Positions 50,142 through 59,565 of a DNA stretch of 64,000 nucleotides are shown piece by piece (position 1 is the stretch's first letter; each line of letters begins with the position of its first letter). Location of the stretch: contig OZ271832.1 of the NCBI GenBank assembly GCA_965601475.1, positions 6,014,001-6,078,000 on the forward strand. The letters are read 5' to 3'. This DNA is from JAWPMT01 sp965601475 (GTDB lineage Bacteria > Bacteroidota > Bacteroidia > Cytophagales > Cyclobacteriaceae). The position numbers were made by a program, and so were the translations under genes. The notes below the pieces were generated by a model. It was not told the origin of the DNA. It did no database searches and saw only the letters and a list, made by a program, of their open reading frames with translations.

Positions 50142-51770
50142 ATGTCGAAAACGAAGTACATTTTTGTTACGGGTGGGGTAACTTCTTCCCTGGGCAAAGG
50201 TATCATTGCAGCATCCCTTGGGAAGCTCCTGCAAGCTCGAGGCTTTTCAGTCACCATACAAAAATTCGATCCCTATATCAATGTTGACCCGGGCACACTC
50301 AATCCCTATGAGCACGGCGAATGCTATGTAACGGATGACGGTGCTGAGACGGATTTAGACCTTGGACATTACGAGAGATTTCTCAATATACCTACCTCCC
50401 AGGACAACAATGTCACAACAGGTCGCATCTATTATGATGTCATCATGCGTGAACGTTCCGGCGACTTTCTGGGTAAGACCGTGCAGGTTGTACCCCACAT
50501 TACCGATGAGATCAAAAACAACTTCTACAAACTCGGCGAAACAGGAAAGTTTGATATCATTATCACTGAGATTGGTGGATGTGTAGGTGACATTGAATCA
50601 TTACCCTTCATCGAAGCCGTGCGGCAGGCGAGGTTGGAACTGCCTCCCAACAACTTCGTTTCAATACACCTCACACTCATACCCTACCTCAAGGCGGCCG
50701 GTGAGTTGAAAACAAAACCCACCCAGCACTCCGTTAAAGAATTGTTGGAGGCCGGGATACAACCGGATATACTTGTTTGCCGCTCTGAGCACTCCATCAA
50801 CAACGAAATTCGACGGAAATTGGCCCTTTTCTGTAATGTTCCTTCTAGTTCTGTAATAGAAGCCCTTGATGCGGAGACCATATATGATGTGCCCCTGCTC
50901 ATGAAGAAAGAACGGCTGGATGAAAGGGTATTGTCCCGGTTGAAATTGTCCCATAAAAGAGAGCCCAAGATTGATCACTGGAAGGAGTACCTCGGCAGAC
51001 TAAAGAATCCAACAGATACAGTGGACATTGGCCTTGTCGGCAAGTACGTGGAACTAAAAGATGCCTACAAGTCCATCGCTGAGGCTTTCGTTCATGCGGG
51101 TGCTCAAAATGAGTGCAAAGTCAATATCGAATGGGTGCATGCTGAGGATATCGATGCTGGTAATGTCAACAAGTTGCTGGACGACCTTGATGGGATATTG
51201 GTCGCACCAGGTTTCGGTGAGCGTGGCATTGAAGGCAAAATCGAAGCCGTACGGTACGCGAGGGAAAACAGCATTCCCTTTTTTGGCATATGCCTCGGCC
51301 TCCAGTGTGCTGTGGTGGAATTTGCCCGAAATGTACTGGCACTGAAAGGAGCAAACTCTACTGAAATTCAACCCAAATCGAAAAACCCCGTGATCGACCT
51401 GATGGAGGATCAGAAAAAAGTGACCGATATGGGAGGAACGATGCGATTAGGAGCCTACCCTTGCACCCTAAAAAAAGGAACCAAGGCCTACCAGGCCTAT
51501 GCTACCAGCAAAATCAAAGAAAGACATCGTCATCGCTATGAATTCAATAGTCAGTTCCTGGATCAATTTGAAGCGGCTGGCATGATCGCGACTGGCGTGA
51601 ACCCTGATACGAACCTTGTGGAAATCATGGAAATACCGGATCACCCCTGGTTTGTTGGCACCCAGTTCCATCCGGAGTTGAAATCGACGGTACTCAACCC
51701 TCATCCACTGTTCGTAAAATTTATAAAAGCTGCTCTTGCACAACGTAAAGAGCTCATCACTACTTATTGA
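50142..51770 (+). CDS. pyrG: CTP synthase
   Basis: Makes CTP from UTP, ATP and glutamine. 542 residues, standard length. The N-terminal synthetase domain begins KYIFVTGGVTSSLGKGI and has DPYINVDPGTLNPYEHGE and EIGGCVGDIES. The C-terminal glutamine amidotransferase (about 290-540) has the nucleophile in FFGICLGLQCAVVEFARNV and the His/Glu pair in FHPELKS. Cytosolic, essential pyrimidine pathway enzyme. yidC follows 14 bp later. Confidence 0.98.
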   Translation: MSKTKYIFVTGGVTSSLGKGIIAASLGKLLQARGFSVTIQKFDPYINVDPGTLNPYEHGECYVTDDGAETDLDLGHYERFLNIPTSQDNNVTTGRIYYDVIMRERSGDFLGKTVQVVPHITDEIKNNFYKLGETGKFDIIITEIGGCVGDIESLPFIEAVRQARLELPPNNFVSIHLTLIPYLKAAGELKTKPTQHSVKELLEAGIQPDILVCRSEHSINNEIRRKLALFCNVPSSSVIEALDAETIYDVPLLMKKERLDERVLSRLKLSHKREPKIDHWKEYLGRLKNPTDTVDIGLVGKYVELKDAYKSIAEAFVHAGAQNECKVNIEWVHAEDIDAGNVNKLLDDLDGILVAPGFGERGIEGKIEAVRYARENSIPFFGICLGLQCAVVEFARNVLALKGANSTEIQPKSKNPVIDLMEDQKKVTDMGGTMRLGAYPCTLKKGTKAYQAYATSKIKERHRHRYEFNSQFLDQFEAAGMIATGVNPDTNLVEIMEIPDHPWFVGTQFHPELKSTVLNPHPLFVKFIKAALAQRKELITTY

Positions 51771-51784
51771 TTTAGAAAAAACCA

Positions 51785-53611
51785 ATGGATAAAAATCAAT
51801 TGACGGGTCTGCTGGTAATGCTGGCCCTATTACTTGTTTATTTCCAGTTCTTCGCCCCTGAACCTGAGGATTACGCCCAACAGGAGCCGATCGTTGTGGA
51901 CAGTACCGCTGTGCAACCCACGGATCGTGAGATTACCCGAATAGAGGACTCAGAAACCGAAAGTGATTCTACACAACTTGCAGCTTTGGGTGAGCAATAT
52001 GGCTCTCTTGCTGCATTTTCACAAGGTGAAGAAGAACTCACAACTTTGGAAACTGGAGCACTCGTGCTGAGCTTCTCCAATAAAGGTGGCCTTCTCACAG
52101 AAGCAGCTCTGAAAGAATATACCTCGCACGAAGGTGGCAATGCGGCACTGATGCTGAAGGAGCTATCCAGCATGGATATCAATTTTGACCTGCAAGGCAA
52201 GAATCTCAGCTTCAAGGACCTGTACTTCAAGAAATCTGTCCGCTCCCTTGGTGACAGTACCGAGCTCAGGTATTTCCTTGAACGAGATGGTCAGGTGGTC
52301 CTTAGTCAGATTTATACGCTCTTTCAAGGGGGATATCAATTGAAATACCGCATCGAGTCCAATGGCTTTGAAAGGATCGTCGACCCGGTTGATCTCGTCT
52401 TCACCTGGTTGCATAAAGTGAATCGCGTAGAACCGCACCTGAAGGACCCCAGACAACGCACCACGGTAAGATACGCCACGGCAGAGGGTGAGGTCGATTA
52501 TTTATCAGCTACCGCCACCGGTCATGAAGAGGAGACCATTCAAAACAACATCTCCTGGCTGGCATTCAAACAGAAATATTTCACTGCCGGCATATACGCT
52601 GAAACGCCATTCACCAAGGCATTTATTACTTCGGACCTCAATGAGGCAGATACCACAGTGGTCAAATACCTATCGATGACCACAGAAATCCCTTTTTCAT
52701 CAGTGGCGGGAGGCAAGTCGGAGTTCAAATTTTATTTCGGACCCAATGGATACTATTCCCTGGAGAGTTTTGCCGAAGGGTTCACAGAAAACCTCAATCT
52801 GGGATGGAGTATCCTATCTGTTGTCAACAAATATCTCATACTCCCTATTTGGAGAGCGCTAGAGTCATTCATAGGCAGTTATCCGCTGTTGATTATTGTT
52901 CTTGTACTCATCATCAGGCTTATCCTTTCTCCGCTTACCTACAAATCGCACATTTCTATGGCCAAGATGCGCGTTTTGAAGCCGGAACTGGATGAGATCA
53001 AGGAGAAACACGGGGATGATATGCAGAAGGCCCAGCAGGAACAGATGGCCTTATATCAAAAAGTGGGAATCAATCCATTGAGCGGTTGCATCCCCATGTT
53101 GCTACAATTCCCTATCCTGGTAGCATTGTTCTACTACATCCCTAATGCCATCGAACTCAGGCAGGTAAGTTTCTTGTGGGCTAATGACCTTTCGACCTAC
53201 GATTCGATCCTTGAGTTGGGATTCGAGGTGCCTTTCTACGGAGACCACATCAGTCTGTTCACGCTATTGATGACTGCCTCTACCCTGCTCTACACCTGGT
53301 CCAACAGCCAGATGACGACCGTGCAGGGGCCGATGAAATCATTGCAATACGTAATGCCGGTCATGCTGTTGTTCTTTTTCAATAGCTACTCCTCCGGATT
53401 GACCTACTACTATTTCATCTCCAACATTGTGTCTTTTGGACAGATCTATTTGTTCCGGAAGATCATTGATGAGAGTAAGATAAAGAGAATTTTGGAGGAA
53501 AACCGGAAGAAGAATGCCAATAAGAAGAAGTCCAAATTTCAGCAGCGCCTGGAAGAAGCGATGAAAGCCAACGAGCAAGCCAAGAAGAAATCTAAGGGCA
53601 AGAAGAAATAG
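51785..53611 (+). CDS. yidC: Membrane protein insertase YidC
   Basis: Inserts proteins into the inner membrane with or without SecYEG. 608 residues: an N-terminal membrane anchor (residues 5-22), a large periplasmic domain (to about 340), then the conserved core with helices around LIIVLVLIIRLILSPLTYKSH, the cytoplasmic coiled loop KPELDEIKEKHGDDMQKAQQ, and NPLSGCIPMLLQFPILVALFYY. The conserved Arg in the first core helix is in IIRLIL. The C-terminal tail is very Lys-rich, as in ribosome-binding YidC forms. Confidence 0.97.
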   Translation: MDKNQLTGLLVMLALLLVYFQFFAPEPEDYAQQEPIVVDSTAVQPTDREITRIEDSETESDSTQLAALGEQYGSLAAFSQGEEELTTLETGALVLSFSNKGGLLTEAALKEYTSHEGGNAALMLKELSSMDINFDLQGKNLSFKDLYFKKSVRSLGDSTELRYFLERDGQVVLSQIYTLFQGGYQLKYRIESNGFERIVDPVDLVFTWLHKVNRVEPHLKDPRQRTTVRYATAEGEVDYLSATATGHEEETIQNNISWLAFKQKYFTAGIYAETPFTKAFITSDLNEADTTVVKYLSMTTEIPFSSVAGGKSEFKFYFGPNGYYSLESFAEGFTENLNLGWSILSVVNKYLILPIWRALESFIGSYPLLIIVLVLIIRLILSPLTYKSHISMAKMRVLKPELDEIKEKHGDDMQKAQQEQMALYQKVGINPLSGCIPMLLQFPILVALFYYIPNAIELRQVSFLWANDLSTYDSILELGFEVPFYGDHISLFTLLMTASTLLYTWSNSQMTTVQGPMKSLQYVMPVMLLFFFNSYSSGLTYYYFISNIVSFGQIYLFRKIIDESKIKRILEENRKKNANKKKSKFQQRLEEAMKANEQAKKKSKGKKK

Positions 53612-53623
53612 TAAAGCTATTCC

Positions 53624-53650
53624 GACACGAGATCAGGTATATTTCGTGTC
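53624..53650. terminator. Hairpin after yidC, weak terminator candidate
   Basis: GACACGA/TCGTGTC, a 7-bp stem with a 13-nt loop, not followed by a T-run. A CCGGCCGG palindrome follows at 53650. Confidence 0.35.
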
Positions 53651-53694
53651 CGGCCGGAGGACAACCATTTGGCTATCCACAATTAACCCACATC

Positions 53695-53728
53695 TTGGAA
53701 ATTTAAGTGTAGTAGTTAAATATATTTG
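53695..53728 (+). promoter_or_regulatory. Promoter for parAB
   Basis: TTG (53695), 23 nt, then TATATTTG (53721-53728), within the range of the Bacteroidetes consensus. The parA ATG is 48 bp downstream. Confidence 0.5.
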
Positions 53729-53775
53729 TGTCCTTTTTGCGGGGCCTTTAAACAATACGGGAAAACAACAACAGA

Positions 53776-54552
53776 ATGGGTAAGATCATTGCAATAGCAA
53801 ATCAAAAAGGCGGAGTCGGCAAGACCACGACCGCCATTAATCTGGCAGCCAGTTTGGCAGCACTCGAATTCAAAACCTTGATTGTTGACGCTGACCCCCA
53901 GGCCAATGCCACCTCTGGCGTTGGCAAGGACCCAAAAGAGGTTGATGTAAGTGTATATGAATGCATGGTCAACGGAGAAGATGCTTTTGCCAGCATCATC
54001 AAGACCGATGTAAAATATCTTGACTTGCTACCCTCTCATATTGATCTGGTTGGTGCCGAAGTGGAGATGGTAAGCATCGAAAAGCGCGAAGAGAAAATGA
54101 AAGAAGCGCTGGCGGGAATTAAGAACAAGTACGATTTCATCATCATTGATTGCTCACCCTCTCTGGGACTAATCACAATCAATGCCCTTACCGCAGCCGA
54201 TTCGGTCATCATACCCGTACAATGCGAATATTTCGCATTGGAAGGTCTTGGCAAGCTATTGAACACCATCAAAATCATACAAAGTCGGCTGAATACCGAC
54301 CTGGAAATTGAGGGGATTCTCCTTACCATGTATGATACCCGACTCAACCTTTCCAATCAGGTAGTGGAAGAGGTCAAGGTGCATTTCAAGTCCATGGTAT
54401 TCGACACTTTGATCCCAAGAAATATCAAGCTCAGTGAATCTCCAAGCTTTGGCACCCCTGCCATTACTCATGATGCAGAATCCAAGGGAGCCGTGAGCTA
54501 TTTGAATCTTGCCCGGGAAATTCTGAAGAAGAATCAAGTAAAGGCAGCATAG
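53776..54552 (+). CDS. parA: Chromosome partitioning ATPase ParA (Soj)
   Basis: 258 residues. Deviant Walker A KGGVGKTTTAINLAA (residues 11-25), Walker A' DADPQANAT, and Walker B IIIDCSPSLGLIT. Acts with ParB and parS in origin segregation, cytosolic. parB follows at once (3 bp between). No parS-like site was found by eye in the region. Confidence 0.96.
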   Translation: MGKIIAIANQKGGVGKTTTAINLAASLAALEFKTLIVDADPQANATSGVGKDPKEVDVSVYECMVNGEDAFASIIKTDVKYLDLLPSHIDLVGAEVEMVSIEKREEKMKEALAGIKNKYDFIIIDCSPSLGLITINALTAADSVIIPVQCEYFALEGLGKLLNTIKIIQSRLNTDLEIEGILLTMYDTRLNLSNQVVEEVKVHFKSMVFDTLIPRNIKLSESPSFGTPAITHDAESKGAVSYLNLAREILKKNQVKAA

Positions 54553-54555
54553 TAG

Positions 54556-55440
54556 ATGGCGAAAGACAAAAAACGTACAGGACTTGGCAAAGGACTTGGG
54601 GCTTTGCTATCCGATTCTGACGGCCAGGAGGCACCATCAGCAGCTGCACCGGCTAAGGCCGCGATCGATGAGATTGAACTCACCTCAATTGAACTGAATC
54701 CCTTTCAGCCCAGAACCGATTTCAATGAAGATGCCCTGGACGAACTTGCTGACTCCATCAAAACGCAGGGTATCATCCAACCCATCACCGTCCGAAAACT
54801 CTCAGACCAGTCCTTTCAACTCATTTCCGGTGAGCGACGGCTTCAGGCATCAAAACGTGCGGGACTCGAAAAAATTCCGGCTTATGTGAGGACGGCGGAT
54901 GATCAGCAGATGCTGGAGATGGCACTGATTGAAAACATCCAGCGCGAAAACCTAAATGCCATTGAGATTGCGCTGAGCTACCAGCGACTCTTAAGTGAAA
55001 TTGGCCTGAAACAGGAGGAACTTGGCGATCGGGTGGGCAAGAAAAGAACCACCGTCAACAACTACCTGAGACTTTTGAAGCTGCCCCCGGATATCCAAAT
55101 CGCACTCCGAGACGGAGAAATATCCATGGGTCATGCCAAGGCATTGCTATCCATAGAAAATATTGAGCTGCAGTTAGACGTTTTCAGAAAAGTGATTCGG
55201 GAGTCCTTGTCGGTCAGAAAAACGGAGGAACTCGTTAGGACACAACTTACCCCAAAACAGGAAACCAATGCAGCCAAAGAAGAAGCGAACTATGAAATTG
55301 TACGGCTGCAAGACCAACTTTCATCGCACTTCGGAACGAAAATCAAAATCAAAGCTGATACTAAAAATCGTGGGGAAATCAAGATCCCGTTTGTTTCCAC
55401 AGATGACCTCAACAGGATTCTGGAAATTCTTGAAGTTTAA
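54556..55440 (+). CDS. parB: Chromosome partitioning protein ParB (Spo0J)
   Basis: 294 residues. The N-terminal GLGKGLGALLSD segment that contacts ParA is present. The CTPase/ParB domain has LNPFQPRTDF, LISGERRLQASK and ALIENIQRENLNAIE. The helix-turn-helix is around GDRVGKKRTTVNNYLRLLKLP, followed by a GHAKALLSIE part. The C-terminal dimer domain ends FVSTDDLNRILEILE. Its end overlaps the next gene by 11 bp. Confidence 0.95.
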   Translation: MAKDKKRTGLGKGLGALLSDSDGQEAPSAAAPAKAAIDEIELTSIELNPFQPRTDFNEDALDELADSIKTQGIIQPITVRKLSDQSFQLISGERRLQASKRAGLEKIPAYVRTADDQQMLEMALIENIQRENLNAIEIALSYQRLLSEIGLKQEELGDRVGKKRTTVNNYLRLLKLPPDIQIALRDGEISMGHAKALLSIENIELQLDVFRKVIRESLSVRKTEELVRTQLTPKQETNAAKEEANYEIVRLQDQLSSHFGTKIKIKADTKNRGEIKIPFVSTDDLNRILEILEV

Positions 55441-55999
55441 CCTTCTACTCATTTTTCTTTTTTGCCTCGTCAACTCCTCTTGGGCGCAGGAAGACGACTC
55501 CACTTTCTTAAATACGGAAGAGGAGGTGGAATTTTTCACTGAAATTTCAGACCTCGACCCGAATAAGGCGGCAATCTTTTCGGCCCTGCTACCGGGCCTG
55601 GGCCAGGCTTACAACCGGCAATATTGGAAAATTCCGATCGTTTTTGGCGTCTTTCTCGGCATATATCAGGGCGTTCGCTACAACCAGGGTCTGTACAATG
55701 ATTTCACCAATGCGCTCAGGGCTGAGCAGGACCTGGACCCCAATACCATCAATCGCTTTGGCTCAAACGTTAGCACAGAATTTTTATCGAGAAATCGAGA
55801 TCAGGTCCGCCGCAACAGGGACTTTCTGATCATACTTGGCGTTGTCGCCTACCTGATCAATATCGTCGAGGCCCACGTGGCAGCACACTTGCACGAGTTC
55901 CAGGTCAACGAGCGCCTTTCGATGAATTTGGAACCCAAAATAGAGTCCACTCCATTAGTTTCGCGGTCATTGGGCTTATCCTTCACACTAAATTTTTAG
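55430..55999 (+). CDS. DUF5683-type membrane protein
   Basis: 189 residues from the TTG at 55430, which gives a clear signal peptide (FNLLLIFLFCLVNSSWAQ). Then AAIFSALLPGLGQAYNRQYWKIPIVFG, a pattern of DUF5683 proteins, with three hydrophobic segments. Function unknown; the gene is commonly found between parB and dapB in this phylum. The ATG further upstream (55268) lies inside parB and would add non-native residues. Confidence 0.85.
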   Translation: MKFNLLLIFLFCLVNSSWAQEDDSTFLNTEEEVEFFTEISDLDPNKAAIFSALLPGLGQAYNRQYWKIPIVFGVFLGIYQGVRYNQGLYNDFTNALRAEQDLDPNTINRFGSNVSTEFLSRNRDQVRRNRDFLIILGVVAYLINIVEAHVAAHLHEFQVNERLSMNLEPKIESTPLVSRSLGLSFTLNF

Positions 56000-56005
56000 A
56001 GCAAA

Positions 56006-56743
56006 TTGCAGATCGCGCTGATTGGTTACGGTAAGATGGGGAAAGAAATCCATGGCATCCTCGAACAAAGAGGACATGCCATCGCTGCCATCGTCGACCA
56101 TAACAACACTTCGGAGCTTGCCAAGTTGTCCCCTGCGTCGGTGGATGTCGCGATAGAGTTTTCCACACCGGAGACAGCCTTTGAGAATATCATGACCTGC
56201 CTGGATCAAAAGGTCAAGGTAGTGAGTGGAACCACAGGCTGGCTGGCGAGGATGCCGGAAGTGGAAAAAGCAGTAGAAGAAAAAAATGGTGCCTTCTTCT
56301 ATGCCAGTAATTACAGCCTGGGGGTCAACCTGTTCTTTCACTTCAATCAGGTTCTGGCTGAAATAATGAAGGATTATCCCGGATACAATGTCGAGATTGA
56401 GGAGATACATCACACTCAAAAACTTGACCAACCCTCCGGTACTGCAATTTCTCTGGCTGAGGGTGTAATAAACGCTATACCCTCGAAGACTAAATGGGCA
56501 AATGAAGAATCTGAGCATTCTGAGACCCTTAGCATCATATCTCAGCGGCTTCCGAACGTGCCGGGAACACATACTGTATCCTACTCATCCGAAGAAGACG
56601 TTATTGAGCTTAAGCACACAGCTGCAAGCAGGAAGGGCTTTGCCCTGGGAGCAGTCAAGGTTGCGGAGTGGCTGGCGGACAAGCGAGGATTCTTGAACAT
56701 GAAAGATTATTTACAAATAGCGATAGCCAATGCAGCTAAATGA
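56006..56743 (+). CDS. dapB: 4-hydroxy-tetrahydrodipicolinate reductase
   Basis: Second committed step toward diaminopimelate and lysine, NAD(P)H-dependent. 245 residues from a TTG start (LQIALIGYGKMGKEI: Rossmann GYGKMG). Catalytic HHTQKLDQPSGTA is intact, with GTTGWL and ASNYSLGVNLFF near the hinge. DapB in many Bacteroidetes is this short form. Its end overlaps lepB by 14 bp. Confidence 0.95.
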   Translation: MQIALIGYGKMGKEIHGILEQRGHAIAAIVDHNNTSELAKLSPASVDVAIEFSTPETAFENIMTCLDQKVKVVSGTTGWLARMPEVEKAVEEKNGAFFYASNYSLGVNLFFHFNQVLAEIMKDYPGYNVEIEEIHHTQKLDQPSGTAISLAEGVINAIPSKTKWANEESEHSETLSIISQRLPNVPGTHTVSYSSEEDVIELKHTAASRKGFALGAVKVAEWLADKRGFLNMKDYLQIAIANAAK

Positions 56744-58181
56744 TTTCAGCGCCACTTTTCTGGTGGTTTTTCTTGTAAGCTGGTACCTACTCCAGGCAAT
56801 AGCCTACTACAAATTCTTTGAAAAGGCCGGAGAACAGGGATGGATAGGTTTTGTCCCTTTCTACAACTATTTCATCCATTTGAAAATCATTGGCAGGCCT
56901 AGCTGGTGGTTGGTAGTCCTACTGGTGCCGGTGGCCAACTTCTTTGTCGCACTCACCATGCATCTGGACTTGCTGAAATCCTTCGATCGCTACAGCTATT
57001 TCGATCAGGCGGTGGGCGTGCTGCTGGCACCCTTCTACATGGTGTACCTTGCCTTTTTACCCACTACGAAGTACAAAGCCAAAGCAACCGACATCCCCAA
57101 GCAAGCTAAGGGTCCCGCGAAAGAATGGTTTGAAGCCATAGTCTTTGCCGTATTCGCGGCCACTTTCATACGCTGGATTTTCATGGAAGCCTATGTGATT
57201 CCTACACCTTCGATGGAGAAGTCGCTGCTTGTGGGGGACTTTCTCTTTGTGAGCAAGATTGAATATGGACCAAGGACTCCGAAGACGCCTATACAAGTAC
57301 CCCTCACGCACGCCAAAGTATGGGGGACAGAGATCCCCTCTTACCTGGGATTCATCTCGCTTCCACACTGGAGACTTCCTTCTTTGGGGGTTGTTGAGCG
57401 CAATGATGTGGTTGTTTTCAACTACCCCGTTGACGACCGGTTCAACCGCAGGCCAGATGGCGGTTTCCACCCAATGGACCTAAAGACCCACTACATTAAG
57501 CGGTGCGTGGCCATACCAGGCGATACGCTGGAAATTCGTCAAGGGCAGGTTCATGTGAACGGTTCTCCTTCCGAGAATCCCGACGAAATGCAGTTCACCT
57601 ACTTCATCAAAACAAGTCAAACCATCAGAGACCGAATTCTTGAGAAGTACAGCATCCGGGAACCGAACCACCGGCCGGGAACTGGGTACCTCGCTCAAAT
57701 TACTGAGGAGGTTGCCGCCGAACTCAGAAAACTTGACTTCATCGAAAGTGTGGAAATTCAGCTTTCATCTGAAGACATGCCAGAACCCTCCATATTTCCC
57801 AATGCCCAATACTACCCCTGGAACAAGGATAATTTTGGTCCATTAGAAATTCCTTTCCGCGGCATGGAAATAGAAGTGAATGAATTTACACTCGCCAAGT
57901 ATGGTAGTACCATCAAGGAATATGAGGATTGGAAGAATGTAGAAGTGGGCATCGAAAGCCTTACTATAGATGGGCAAGAGCTGGAGAAATACACCTTCAA
58001 AAAAGACTACTACTTCATGATGGGAGATAACCGACACAACTCCCTAGATTCCCGGTACTGGGGTTTTGTCTCTGAAGATTTCATCGTTGGGGAGGCCTCT
58101 TTCATTTGGATGTCATCAGACGATCAAAAGGGCCTACTCAGCTCTATACGCTGGAGAAGATTGTTTAAAGGGATAGAATAG
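56730..58181 (+). CDS. lepB: Signal peptidase I with an N-terminal membrane extension
   Basis: 483 residues. Residues 1-110 form a multi-helix membrane domain with GWIGFVPFYNYFIHLKIIGRPSWW, of the DUF5684 type. A further helix (about 135-152) leads to the catalytic Ser161 in PTPSMEKSLL and Lys257 in YIKRCVAIPGDTLEI. The late boxes GDNRHNSLDSRYWG are present. An insert of about 120 residues lies between box D and box E, as in other Bacteroidetes. It removes signal peptides at the outer face of the inner membrane. Confidence 0.94.
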   Translation: MQLNDFSATFLVVFLVSWYLLQAIAYYKFFEKAGEQGWIGFVPFYNYFIHLKIIGRPSWWLVVLLVPVANFFVALTMHLDLLKSFDRYSYFDQAVGVLLAPFYMVYLAFLPTTKYKAKATDIPKQAKGPAKEWFEAIVFAVFAATFIRWIFMEAYVIPTPSMEKSLLVGDFLFVSKIEYGPRTPKTPIQVPLTHAKVWGTEIPSYLGFISLPHWRLPSLGVVERNDVVVFNYPVDDRFNRRPDGGFHPMDLKTHYIKRCVAIPGDTLEIRQGQVHVNGSPSENPDEMQFTYFIKTSQTIRDRILEKYSIREPNHRPGTGYLAQITEEVAAELRKLDFIESVEIQLSSEDMPEPSIFPNAQYYPWNKDNFGPLEIPFRGMEIEVNEFTLAKYGSTIKEYEDWKNVEVGIESLTIDGQELEKYTFKKDYYFMMGDNRHNSLDSRYWGFVSEDFIVGEASFIWMSSDDQKGLLSSIRWRRLFKGIE

Positions 58182-58197
58182 CCGGAGGTAGGATTAC

Positions 58198-58338
58198 CTA
58201 CAACAGTAGGTAGGTAATCAGCTTCACGAGCCCCACAACTCCACCAATAACGGCCACAAGAAACAGGAAGCCAGATACTTTGTTATCACGCTCGGATTCG
58301 GGTTCATAGAAATTATAAATCTTGTGATCGTCTAGCAT
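58198..58338 (-). CDS. Very small membrane protein after ung
   Basis: About 46 residues from the ATG at 58338: MLDDHKIYNFYEPESERDNK, then one hydrophobic helix (about 22-45, VSGFLFLVAVIGGVVGLVKLITYLLL) to the end. Not recognised. An upstream Met at 58383 would make 61 residues and overlap ung by 26 bp. Real because it has a clean charged head and tail helix, but evidence is thin. Confidence 0.45.
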   Translation of the reverse strand: MLDDHKIYNFYEPESERDNKVSGFLFLVAVIGGVVGLVKLITYLLL

Positions 58339-58357
58339 GGCAATTGGCAGTTGAAAG

Positions 58358-59020
58358 CTACCAGCGGATAGGCTCAATTCCAACCTTTTCCAGGTAACTA
58401 TTGCACTTACTGAAATGTTTGTTTCCGAAAAAACCGCGATTGGCCGAGAATGGAGAAGGGTGTGGGGATTTCAGCACCAGATGACGGGAATTGTCGATGA
58501 CTTCACCTTTCTTCTGCGCATATGCGCCCCATAGCATAAACACGAGGTTGGTCTTCTGCTCCGCCAGCACGCGCACCACGGCATCCGTAAACTGCTCCCA
58601 GCCCCGATTCTGATGCGACCCGGGTTCTGATGCCCGCACTGTTAGCGTCGCATTGAGCAATAGCACACCCTCCTCAGTCCACGGTTCCAAATTGCCATGG
58701 GAAGGTATTGGTTTCCCAAGATCGCTATGTAGCTCTTTGAAAATATTGACCAGTGAAGGCGGCATCGGTACGCCCTGGTTTACTGAAAAACATAGGCCGT
58801 GTGCCTGTCCATGCCCGTGATAAGGGTCCTGCCCCAGGATCACAACCTTGGTCTTATCAAAAGGACACCAGTCAAAAGCGTTGAAAATCTGGCTTCCAGG
58901 TGGATAAACTCGCTTGTGAGTGTATTCCTCTTTTACAAACTCCACTAGCTGTTTGAAGTATTCTTTGTCAAACTCCGCATCCAGGCGACGCTGCCAACTC
59001 TCTTCAATTTTTACTTTCAT
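58358..59020 (-). CDS. ung: Uracil-DNA glycosylase (family 1)
   Basis: Excises uracil from DNA in base-excision repair. 220 residues, normal. Catalytic Asp65 in ILGQDPYHG, then LLLNATLTVR and the His187 motif HPSPFSANRGFFGNKHF. Cytosolic. Divergent from apaG, with a 17-bp palindrome in the shared spacer. Confidence 0.97.
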   Translation of the reverse strand: MKVKIEESWQRRLDAEFDKEYFKQLVEFVKEEYTHKRVYPPGSQIFNAFDWCPFDKTKVVILGQDPYHGHGQAHGLCFSVNQGVPMPPSLVNIFKELHSDLGKPIPSHGNLEPWTEEGVLLLNATLTVRASEPGSHQNRGWEQFTDAVVRVLAEQKTNLVFMLWGAYAQKKGEVIDNSRHLVLKSPHPSPFSANRGFFGNKHFSKCNSYLEKVGIEPIRW

Positions 59021-59108
59021 ACCAGATATTTAGCCGACTGAAAACAAGATTTTTCGGAAAATTAAGTTGGTTAATTAAAACAATGTTGACCAAAAAATCT
59101 TTTTAAGA

Positions 59109-59146
59109 AAATGCTCGGAGCATTTGTCTGTTTGACAAAAATGCTC
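59109..59146. promoter_or_regulatory. Palindrome plus extra half-site between ung and apaG
   Basis: AAATGCTC-G-GAGCATTT (59109-59125) is perfect over 8-bp arms; a further AAATGCTC half-site begins 30 bp after the first arm (59139-59146). This spacing and placement in a divergent spacer suggest an operator, but no known regulator was matched. Confidence 0.4.
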
Positions 59147-59168
59147 AATGTTTGGGCACCATAAGTCT

Positions 59169-59564
59169 ATGGGCAAATTGATAACAGATACAACCAAAGG
59201 CGTCAAGGTGACAGTAGAAACCGAATACCAACCGGAGTATTCCAACCCCGGACAGTATCACTTCGTGTTCACTTACAGGATCACCATAGAAAATCAAAGC
59301 AGTCATTCCATCCAGTTGAAATCGCGACACTGGGAAATCATCGACGTCACCAATCCCCGGAGACATGTGGATGGCGAAGGCGTTGTTGGTAAGCAACCTG
59401 TACTGGAGCCCGGTCAAATTCACCAGTATGTTTCCGGCTGTAACCTCAGATCTGGTATTGGCAAGATGCATGGCTACTATACGATGGAAAAACTAATTGA
59501 CGGCAAGTATTTCAATGTGAACATCCCCGAGTTCATCATGATCGTGCCTTTCCATTTGAACTGA
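59169..59564 (+). CDS. apaG: ApaG-family protein
   Basis: 131 residues from the ATG at 59169 (MGKLITDTTKG). The family pattern: VKVTVETEYQPEYS, FTYRITIENQSSHSIQLKSRHWEI, the GEGVVGKQPVLEPG run and YVSGCNLRSGIGKMHGYYTM. ApaG is an Ig-fold protein linked to divalent-cation efflux and polyphosphate metabolism in other bacteria; the role here is not established. Starting at the upstream Met (59148) would add seven residues. Confidence 0.93.
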   Translation: MGKLITDTTKGVKVTVETEYQPEYSNPGQYHFVFTYRITIENQSSHSIQLKSRHWEIIDVTNPRRHVDGEGVVGKQPVLEPGQIHQYVSGCNLRSGIGKMHGYYTMEKLIDGKYFNVNIPEFIMIVPFHLN

Positions 59565-59565
59565 C

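Noticed and set aside
53612..53775. parS or replication origin next to parAB
   Set aside because: No TGTTTCACGTGAAACA-like site and no DnaA-box cluster seen by eye.
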